Part shown: positions 1 through 8,020 of the stretch, one piece after another | Layout of the letters: each line of letters starts with the position of its first letter | Numbering within the stretch: the first letter of the stretch is position 1 | Source: Leucocoprinus leucothites | Lineage: Eukaryota > Basidiomycota > Agaricomycetes > Agaricales > Agaricaceae | Assembly (NCBI GenBank): GCA_013368445.1 | Contig: JAACJO010000079.1 | Location: forward strand, 1-28,090 | Direction: 5' to 3' | Length of the DNA: 28,090 nt | Translations under genes and position numbers: made by a program | The notes under the pieces: generated by a model | The model's database searches: none | What the model was told of the DNA's origin: nothing | What the model saw: only the letters and a program-made list of their open reading frames with translations

Positions 1-400
1 CCGCGTGAGGCCAGTCCGACTCTTCTCCGTTGTGCTCGCGAATCAAAATGGCTGTCGGATGCACATCCCAATCTTTGAGCTCCCCAACTACGGCGTCGTG
101 GACGTTCCAGCGAGGCCAATTACGCTTGACGAATTCGTGCCAAACTACCTTTCCTGGGTGCACCGATTTGGACTGATATTGTTGTTTCTTCTCCTCTGTC
201 GGCTGAGCCAAATAGTTCTGAAAGTATGATTGGACGTCGTTAGCGTTTTGTCGAGTCCAGCCCTTTGGAAGGAGCGCGTCATCGGTGGGAAACAAGCCGT
301 GGAATATGCCTGTACGCTCCTGCCAGGCAGGCCATTTCCAAGGGGCGCCGTCGAAAGCGTGAAGTCTCATGAGAGCGCATGGAGCAGTATGACTGGGCAT
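1..400 (-). CDS. SNF2-type helicase paralogue A, N-terminal part only (runs off left edge)
   Basis: The minus strand reads open from an ATG at 398-400 to the window edge (133 codons). The translation begins MPSHTAPCALMRLH and contains DGAPWKWPAWQE, GLFPTDD and LPKGWTRQNANDV. It matches, at roughly half of positions by eye, the first ~140 residues of the complete SNF2 helicase at 21395-16078, which has DGAPWSWPTWQE, GLFPEDD and LPKGWTRRNATDV. The helicase domains themselves lie outside the window, so the assignment rests on this paralogy. A TATA-like GGTATATC sits ~45 nt before the start. The gene is divergent from the 866-aa gene at 2120, the same arrangement as the second copy. The N-terminal domain resembles no named domain I know; aromatic and Trp residues are its most conserved positions. 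Confidence 0.8.
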   Translation of the reverse strand, partial: MPSHTAPCALMRLHAFDGAPWKWPAWQERTGIFHGLFPTDDALLPKGWTRQNANDVQSYFQNYLAQPTEEKKQQYQSKSVHPGKVVWHEFVKRNWPRWNVHDAVVGELKDWDVHPTAILIREHNGEESDWPHA

Positions 401-1404
401 GTTGGAGGGACGATGGAAGGGTTCCGAGTACCCTCTGGGTAGATATACCCGAACGTGAATGTGACGAAATGTATTATAAAACTCGATGCCTGTGGCCGAC
501 AGGACGCTACTACGATGTCGTTGTTACTACAGCAGTAGGATGGCTTCTGAAGGTGTGAACACGCTATCCTCGGAGATGACTAGCAACGCATAAGTCTACG
601 ATGTGGATGAGACTTAGAACCTTGAACAAGGCCAGCAAATTTCGCTCACATTCTACACTTGGACGACCGAGTTACATGACTTTTCGAAGCTCGATCGTAC
701 ACACAGCCGCTGGTGTGACGGGGAGACCGAAGGAGTATACCCTGTAAGGAAATTAAAGAGCCAGAAAGACGGAAGGTGTCACTCACCTTGCCACTTCATT
801 GTCCTCAGCAATCCCTTCGCCCAGCAAGTCGGAACATCAGAGTTAGCTGATAGGGAAGGTAATGTGCTGGGAAGTGATCGATGATATCGGCCATACCATC
901 GTATGAGTTGCACGGGGGATTCTCGAGGGTACAAGGGTGGACTTCATGAGGAGTTTTTGCGTCTTCGACGAATGAGGGAGGATTCGATGAAGTCGAGATG
1001 AATAGACGGCCGGGCGGATAGACTTGACAGATTACGTCCAACGAGACGTCTCGACAGGTGGAGCAAATTTCATGCCAACGCTGTCAGGAGGAGGGGGACC
1101 TTCGTCGACGCAAACGTCAGAGAAGATGCAGGTAGCAGCATATTGTGGGCGATACGGTCACACCTTACAATGCAGGGATCTGCATCATGCTGCGGGAGCC
1201 AAAGGGAACGTGAGAAGATGCATGTGTGGTGTGTTTTATGTTATTTGGCTATCACCTCGAGAGTTTCGTGATTCCATCAACCCTGGGAAACTCCCGCTGA
1301 ATGCCCTGGTTCTTCATTTCACCATGTTCTCGCCTCGCGCTCCGCTTTCCCCAGCTCGCCCGTCGCTCCGTGTGACCGCATTGTCCACAGCGCATCGGTG
1401 CGAT

Positions 1405-1475
1405 GACCTCACCTGACTTGATAGCCGGTGAGGTCTCGTCCCCGTGAAACGCCTGACTTTATGCCGACGTTTCAC
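1405..1475. repeat. Two adjacent stem-loops with different stems but a shared loop sequence
   Basis: Stem-loop 1 (1405-1435) pairs GACCTCACC with GGTGAGGTC. Stem-loop 2 (1444-1475) pairs GTGAAACG with CGTTTCAC. The loops are nearly the same (TGACTTGATAGCC versus TGACTTTATGCC) although the stems are unrelated. Both are perfect over 8-9 bp. Function is unknown. Confidence 0.55.
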
Positions 1476-1825
1476 CTGACTCCTGGAGACTTGGCCTTAT
1501 CTATGGTGCATCACTACTTCTCTCGTCTGTCGTATCGCCCTCACAGGTGTGCTGATTGAGGACCTGCATATACGTCTTCGACGCTGCTGCTAGCTTCTAG
1601 ACGCTCTATCTGTGTTCAACCGATATGAACGCCCATTTGATTCCCGTGCTGCTCATTTATCGTGGTCGATGCAGTCCCGTATCGGTGGATCTTACCGCTT
1701 GTTCTGCTAGAAATGTGGTCAATGGGTTGCGCTTGAGGTAAGTATTCATCTTGTCTCATGGTTGTGCTTGTATTTACTCCTTGATTCTCAGAGTTCGTTG
1801 ATTGATCCTCAACCTGCTACAGCCT

Positions 1826-1851
1826 CTCTCCCCCCACCCCCCCACCCCCCC
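1826..1851. repeat. C-rich tract with G-quadruplex potential on the minus strand
   Basis: Runs of 5-7 C are separated by single A residues, ~270 bp upstream of the 866-aa gene start. The complementary strand carries several G-runs separated by single T, the classic pattern for a G-quadruplex. It may equally be an ordinary microsatellite. Confidence 0.6.
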
Positions 1852-2119
1852 TTTCGGGCTTTCATCCACTCTAGTTCTTGACATCATCCACATCCGGCGG
1901 ATATGTGTCAAATCTCTTCCTTTTTTTTCTCATTAGCTGCTGCCGTCGTTCAGGGAGCATTTCGGCGACGCACTGAATGGCCCCGATTTATCTATCACAT
2001 CACCTTGCTATTCGTGCATTATCTACGTCAGACCACGATGACCGCTGGCTTTGAATGTACACGACCCATATAATAACTACGCTAGCTGTTTTTCTAGATA
2101 CCCCACCACTATCGCCAGT

Positions 2120-4821
2120 ATGGACGCTCACCTGTACTCCGATTTTCCATTTGTATCTCACTCCCTTGCCGAGTTCAATAACTGTTGTAAAACCATCCAT
2201 GCAGGAGATCGGGAGGCTGACTTCATCCAAATCGCCCTCACCGGTGAGTATGTAGAAGAAAACGAGCGTTTGCAAGTCCTCGTCGACGCCAACCGGAACA
2301 CTTTAGACGATGACGAAGAGCTTGACATATCACGCGACATTGACTCGGTCCTTGGCATTACGGGCAAGATCCTCGTAGACGCCCCCATTTCGGTCTGGGC
2401 AGTACCGCATGAATCCCACGCACTCAAGTCCTCCATTCACATAAAGCACAGAATAATGTATCAGGGTGTACGATTCGCTTTTTATCTGGATATTCGTAAA
2501 ACTGACATTCGATTTCAGGGGCAGCACGACGTTCCGTTTCATCAGATTCCGAATTTTGAGTTTGGGCTCTTTGGCCCTCGCCATCACTTGAATTTCTCCT
2601 TTATCAAACTCTGGACGCCTGACCATTCGACGTATGAGCGGCCTTGGCACATTTCTGAGGAGAAACGATCGTTCTGGTATCAGCATGGACTTCGACCCGC
2701 CATCATCACTCTTCTCGGCCAGCGTGTTGCATCTGACTGGCCGGCTACTCTGGAAACAGAGAAATTGCGTGCTCATAAGTCCAGAGGTCCACCTGCCTGG
2801 TCTACTAAAATCATACCGAAGGAATTCGTCGGACTTCTCGCGGACACGATTCGACAAGAGCTAGCCATGAATGTCTTCATTGAGGAGGAGGATAGAGAAT
2901 GGGCCTCCGAGTTTGTGGTATTGCACACTATTCGCGGCGTTAAACACGCCAACTTCCATCCGGTGGACTCATGGTCCGCCGAGTATTATCTTAACGAGTT
3001 TGTGAAAACCTCCCAGCTCGTTCGCGATCATCACCTCTTCGGAAAGTGGTATATTGACATTGGCATCGAAATCAGCAGCCTATGGAGAACCTGTCTTCAA
3101 TGGTCCACTGCCGGTCATTGCCTGACTGTCGAAGAGACACTTCGCATTCCTCGGGAACATTCTTCACGTATCACCACCCTTTCGTCATCGAAGTACTCAA
3201 GAGATCTGGTCAGCCATCTCAGCGCTGTCAGTGGCTACCGTATCGAACCCGGCCCTCTAGCCGCTGGCGAGTTCGAGGCCGTCTATATTCAATCATACAC
3301 CACCGACAAAGCAGTTACATACAATCGAGAAGGGATACACCATGCCAAGTTCTTACGAGCAAAGGATGCGTTGGGCCAAACCCACCCTCTCCCGATCGTT
3401 GATGCCCTCTACGACATATATGCGGAGGCAAAGGAGAAAAACTCTTCCAATGCGAGACTCGAAGTGCGAGTTCCGTGGACACACGCCACGACGGTCCTCA
3501 CTGAATTTGATCATCATATCTTCCGAGACGCACTGTATTCCTTCTCACGAGAGGATTGGTGGTGAGTAATATTGTTCCTGCAAGGATTCCTTCACTGACC
3601 TTGTTTGTTAGGGATTTTCGCTTACTACGTTTATTAGCGATCAGCAAAGTCCTCTCACTCCAAGCCGGAGGTCCCACGTTCAATCGATTTCAGTCTGAAA
3701 CCCTCCTCCTCACCGCTGGATGTATCTGGCTAGCAAATAGTTTGCATGCTCGCCCAGATGACGGACCCGCATCTAGGGATCTCATGGACGCTGGCCTTCC
3801 CCTCATCGAAGCGTCGGAAGCACTTGACGAGATCCTGGCATATCCTACTTCCGTCCACCCTGAGAACCACCGCCAGGTTGCTTATATCCCATTTGGCTGT
3901 ATTTTCTTCAGGCGCATGGTGAGCGGAGAGGTTCCTCGACTACGCATATCTGGCCCCGTACTTCCTTTCAAATCCTTCAAGTTTTGGTTTGGGATGAGCC
4001 TCGATCAGGTGCAGGCCAAATATCAAAGCGCTGGGTTCGTGGATCGAAATATAGTGGCCCAAACTCGCTTCACCACGAATAAACGCAGGCTACCCCAGTA
4101 TGTTAATATGACAAATGAGCCGGAGCCAGATCTCTTCAACCTTGCCCGCGATGGACACTCTCTTCCAGTTCCAACTCTCGACGACGCCTCTGACGTCGAG
4201 GACAGACCGCCCACGCCCCAACCAGATGACGATCCTCAAAATATTGACGCTGAGCTCTCCCAGCTTTGGCGTCAATTCGTCTCTGATCTCACCTCGAAAT
4301 CACCAAATCCTCGTGGTTCCGCGAAGTCATCGTACCTCCTCCTTCCCGAAGTTCAACGTCAATCCGGAAGTGAAGAGCCATACAAAAACCTTCGGTTTGA
4401 CACGCTATTCACCGATGTTTGGTACAAACATGCATCACGCGAAGAATGGGAGACGAGTTTTCGTTGGCTTTTCCCCCCGCCCGGTCACCAGTCTTCAACA
4501 TCTGTCCAGAACTATCGACAGTCGCCATATTACCAGAAGTGGATGCGAATGTTAGAGCAGAACAACGACAGCCCGCAACTTATTGAAACGATCCGTTCCG
4601 AATTCAAGAAGCGACTACTCACGTGGAGCTGGATGCCCAAGGCTGAGGTTGATAAAATGTGGCCGACTTCGGCGAAGAAACCATCAAAGACCGGCTTCAC
4701 TCGCTGGCCGCTGAGCGATACACGGGCCCCTGCTCCTCACATCCTTGTCAAACAAGGCGTTCGACCGACTTTTGCACCCGATGATGATGACGTGGCAGAT
4801 CCTACTGGGCCCCAGCCATGA
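2120..4821 (+). CDS. Unknown 866-aa protein, copy A (intact, partner of SNF2 helicase)
   Basis: The inferred coding sequence is 2120-2467, 2519-3561 and 3612-4821 (2601 nt, 866 aa). The ATG at 2120 is chosen because the paralogue at 23394 starts at the equivalent place and a TATA-like CATATAATA lies ~50 nt upstream. Intron 1 is 51 nt and stays open when unspliced; its existence is supported by a 51-nt intron at the same position in the paralogue and by an ACTGAC branch site. Intron 2 is GTGAGT...TTAG. I recognise no domain. Conserved blocks shared with the paralogue include PNFEFG, LRPAI, WASEF, GVKHANFH, DIGIEISS, NARLEVRVP, RPDDGPASR, YQSAGFVD and WMPKAEVDKMWP. An acidic, Pro-rich linker lies at about residues 665-690 and the C-terminus is acidic. 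No signal peptide or membrane segment is evident, so a nuclear or cytosolic location is inferred. It could be an uncharacterised recombinase, transposase or helicase cofactor; the sequence does not decide. Confidence 0.85.
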
Positions 4822-5470
4822 TGCGAGGAGGAAGAGGGCAGTGATTAGTTTGTGAGCGAGGATTGTAGTTTATATTCTGTGTCTTCTTGAACTTTCGGCT
4901 CTCATTTGTTCTTCTTACATGGACAGGATGTTCTTGGTCTCGCTGTCTTTCTGTAGTTTCTTGGTAATTCTTTTCCCTTGGTCTGAACTTCCCTCCCATC
5001 GTATTCCGTCAAAGACAGTCTCAAGCCTCTTTTATATCATGCCATCCACTTATATTGGACCGTGGTGAACTCAACGTCATTTTCGTGGACTTGCTTATTA
5101 GACACTTGTGTTCGTTTATTCTTAGTCAGATGGATACTTCTCAGACTTTGCAACTAAGCGTTCTGTGCATTTAATATCCGTTCTTTTATATTGCTACTAT
5201 GAGCGTCATTCACTTGAACTCAAGATTCAAGTCAGCCACCTGTCGTCATAGCCGCACCGTCTACCCCCGACTCTTTCCTCTCGCCATCTTCGCGATGATC
5301 AGCTTGAGGCAATTTGCCTTCTTCGACGTCTTTGTAACGTACTCCACCCTCGCCTCACTCCTTGCTTCTAATTGTAGTATGTTACGGAATTAATTGAGCT
5401 CTCCTACAAAGTTACATTGTAAGTTGCTCCGACCGCTCTGAAGCCTCACCCTGTTGTCTATAATAATGCA
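4822..5470. other. Non-coding stretch downstream of the 866-aa gene
   Basis: This T-rich stretch presumably holds the 3' untranslated region and terminator. A short open frame at 5199-5393 has a hydrophobic middle but no neighbour support. I see no further structure. Confidence 0.4.
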
Positions 5471-5476
5471 CTGCAG

Positions 5477-5912
5477 TCCTGGAACTTTGAACACCACTCC
5501 GTACCCCACTCAAACAAGTCCTGACATGGTGAACTACAATAACGACACTTACCCGGAGGTCAATGGACAGCTTCTTGCACAATACCTTGGCAAGGTTGTT
5601 TGACTACCATGCGAGATTATTTCTGTATGTGCCAAACAACTGTAAATGTTTGAATGACCAATGACCATCTCCCCAGACTGACGATGCATATGTTGTCAAG
5701 GTAAGAGCAGCCGATATGCAATATTTATATGTGGCCCTTGCCGATGTATGTCCTAAATCGTACACTTCACTCCTAGCCACCATTTGACACTATTACCTAG
5801 GGTACTACAATACGACAACAATATGTTGTATTCATTGCAACCGTGGATTCCCTGACTGAGTTGACCATGCTCACAAAGGATGAATTGCAGGGTATTTGTG
5901 AAGACACAATCA
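5477..5912 (+). pseudogene. Exon-like relics of an unidentified gene
   Basis: Three stretches flanked by splice-like signals read as plausible peptide: 5477-5594 (contains DMVNYNNDTYPEVNGQLLAQ), 5677-5700 (TDDAYVVK) and 5801-5912 (contains QQYVVFIATVDSLTELTM and KDELQGICED). CAG or TAG precedes each and GT follows each. I cannot find a convincing start, stop or upstream exons, and I do not recognise the family. It may be a decayed or very small-exon gene caught in repeat-rich DNA. Confidence 0.3.
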
Positions 5913-6055
5913 GTGAGCTTTATTCCATTTGTGCTTGGTCCATAGATAATAAGAGGCAGATTTCGAGCAACTTAACAATGCAATAGAAGACAGTCATAAA
6001 TATCTCTAGGAACTATCTTGTAACCATTACTTTTATTGCTACCCTGTGATTTAAG

Positions 6056-6342
6056 GAGGTATTGAGAGAATGAAATATTAACTCTTGATTAACTCAGCAT
6101 ACACCAAGCACAAGGAATAATATCTAATAATCTACCTTGGATGTTATACTCAGCCTAAGATAAGCATTATATGATAAAGCAAGGATACATCACACATGTG
6201 TGGTGTATCCTCACTTCATCATAATGCTTATCTTAGGCTGAGCATAACAACCAAGGTAGATGATCAGTATGTATTATCAAGTGCAATGGAGACATTGCTG
6301 AGTTGATCAGCCATTAACATTTATATACAAACAATATCTTCC
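6056..6342. repeat. ~290-bp foldback (MITE-like) palindrome
   Basis: The core 6132-6259 is a near-perfect palindrome centred on CACACATGTGTG near 6196. Arms run CTACCTTGG...CTCAGCCTAAGATAAGCAT on the left and the reverse complement on the right. Weaker complementarity continues outward (AACTCAGC at 6091-6098 versus GCTGAGTT at 6297-6304) to about 6056 and 6342. No coding capacity. It fits a foldback or MITE insertion with older, decayed outer arms; target-site duplication was not resolved. Confidence 0.75.
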
Positions 6343-6632
6343 ATGAGAGACTAGTACAGTGGTTGAACAATTATTGATACCTGTTGTGGCAGTCATGGAA
6401 TTACTTAAGAACTCTTGATCATGCAAGTTTCACAAATGTGTGTTGGTTCATGCTGTGGTCTTCCAAGAAGATCAGCGAGAATAAAGTGCATGAACACACT
6501 AATTAAATTTGTATCTTCTTAGAAGATTGCAGTAAATACCACCACTCAAGTCAAGTCTTCTAAGACACACTGGGATCATTCTCAAAGCACTACTGTATAA
6601 TCTCTTACTGAACCCAAGCTGTTCTCTGGCCA

Positions 6633-6764
6633 CACCCTGGCCAATCCCTAGTTGCACCCTAGTCAATCCCTAGTTGCACCCTAGTCAATCCCTAGTTGCA
6701 CCCTGGCCAATCCCTGGTCACATCCTGGCCAATCCCTGGTTGAACCCTGGCTGATCCCTAAGCT
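6633..6764. repeat. 22-bp minisatellite, about six units
   Basis: Units start at 6633, 6655, 6677, 6699, 6721 and 6743 with consensus CACCCTAGTCAATCCCTAGT plus TG. Units 2 and 3 are identical; the outer ones vary (CCCTGGCCAATCCCTGG). Each unit contains CCCTAG, similar to the telomeric hexamer. Confidence 0.85.
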
Positions 6765-6805
6765 AAAAACCCTAATCCCTAGTTGTCTTTCCATCCATCT
6801 ATAAT

Positions 6806-6820
6806 AACCCTAACCCTAAA
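6806..6820. repeat. Short telomere-like patch (CCCTAA)
   Basis: AACCCTAACCCTAAA gives just over two copies of the TTAGGG-type repeat, ~40 bp beyond the 22-bp minisatellite. It is too short to be a telomere end and may be chance, or an interstitial relic. Confidence 0.4.
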
Positions 6821-6961
6821 GAGCTTATTGAGTCACACTGTCCGTGTACACCGTCGAAGAGACTGGAAACCATAAGAGAAGTCGGGCGGAAGGTGTACAC
6901 TCTGACCGCCAATGACAGTAGTGGGTAGCGAAAATATTGTATATTAGACTACTACATTAAG

Positions 6962-7670
6962 TCAGCTATGGTACATGCATGCTGTGATACAGGCGTAGTT
7001 TATACGGGTATGTAAAATGTATGGACCTACTACACACCACAAATACATACGGCCACTCTCATTCAGCACCTCATTCAACACCCTTGCAGTTCCCCCCTTG
7101 CAGTTCCCTCCTCGCGATCCACCGTGCCCAAGAATACATAAATCTTGTTCCAAGAAATACAGGTGCTCTATGCGTACATTAAATTTGCGAGATATGAGGT
7201 ACAATCTGCGACAAGTCCGTTAGTCATGGGTCCATCTCACAGTATGTAAATCGAACGTACCAGTTCCACGAAAACTCCTCCAGGAAGATGTACTTCCTGT
7301 TGCTGTCCTTCGGCCCGTCAAAGTTCTTCTTCCTCGAAAAGACCACCGCCCTCTCACCCACCAGCTTCTTCGGCGCGTGGAAGATCGCGAACGACGTGTC
7401 ACGCGAGTCGAATACACGCACCGTCGCGTGCTCTGCTCCACCTCCGGACGTATGCATTCCACAGCTCGGAGTCTGTTAGAATAAAGGTCACGATAAAGGA
7501 ATGGTAACTTACACGATAACGCAATAGATAGGCCCCGGACGACGTTTCGACATCTGCAGCACCTCCAGCGATGACCACACCGCCATGATCCTCTTCCGAA
7601 ACTCCTCCAGCACCTCCACATACCGCTCGTTGCACTGGTTGCGACAAATGTAGACGCGGACGGACGGCAT
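6962..7670 (-). CDS. Unidentified minus-strand gene, exon structure uncertain
   Basis: The most likely start is the ATG at 7668-7670 (MPSVRVYICRNQCNERYVEV...). The reverse strand upstream has a TATA element (7813-7823) and a probable 5'-UTR intron ending CACAG just before the start. Exon 1 runs to about 7520, where GTAAGT...AACAG marks an intron. The next protein-like frame (about 7450-7224) contains VRVFDSRDTSFAIFHAPKK and KYIFLEEFSWNW. A possible third segment ends at 6962. The joins do not resolve cleanly: the canonical acceptor leads into an arginine-rich frame, so a non-canonical acceptor or a frameshift is needed. I do not recognise the family. It lies just outside the outer end of the ubiquitin-derived array. 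Confidence 0.4.
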
Positions 7671-7812
7671 GGTGCTATAGAGGATGCTGTGAGCGAGTAT
7701 TCATCGGATAAAACAGCTACTTACAAAGTTTGTTGGGAGACGGAGGAGCTAGCGACGTCGGTGGTGGTTGTGATGAACGTCGAGGACAGAAGTCGCGTCT
7801 ACGCGAAAATCG

Positions 7813-7823
7813 CCTTATATAGG
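7813..7823 (-). promoter_or_regulatory. TATA box of the minus-strand gene starting at 7670
   Basis: The reverse strand reads CCTATATAAGG ~145 nt before the ATG. The gap is filled by a putative untranslated exon and an intron (GTAAGTAGC...CACAG). Confidence 0.45.
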
Positions 7824-8020
7824 CACGCGAAAAATCGCGAGAAATTCCATTAGACTAAATGTCGACGGGGCATCGCAAATGCGGGCGGCCTGGCCTTCCG
7901 TGCATCAAGGGTGCGAGTGCAGACAGTGTTCGGTTGGTGTTGCACGGCGTGAAGACTTTGAGTAATAGCATGTTATCGGTCACGTCTCTCTGGCTTGGCT
8001 GCTGTGATATATATAGCTAC

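Larger units (their letters stand above)
401..2119. promoter_or_regulatory. Divergent intergenic region between SNF2 copy A and the 866-aa gene
   Basis: About 1.7 kb separates the two start codons. A TATA-like element lies near each end: 442-449 for the minus-strand helicase and 2066-2074 for the plus-strand gene, each ~45-50 nt from its ATG. The region also holds paired stem-loops (1405-1475), a long C-tract (1826-1851) and a T-rich stretch near 1920. Open frames here (for example plus-strand 1024-1416) look non-coding in composition and have no recognisable homology. I read this as a shared promoter region, not another gene. Confidence 0.5.

Noticed and set aside
1024..1416. 130-codon plus-strand ORF between the divergent genes
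   Set aside because: Composition is not protein-like, no homology, no splice or promoter support; treated as intergenic.
2158..2857. Minus-strand ORFs over the 866-aa gene
   Set aside because: Shadows of the plus-strand gene, which has conserved introns and a paralogue.
6806..6820. Chromosome end
   Set aside because: Only about two telomere-like repeats, with genes and repeats continuing on both sides.
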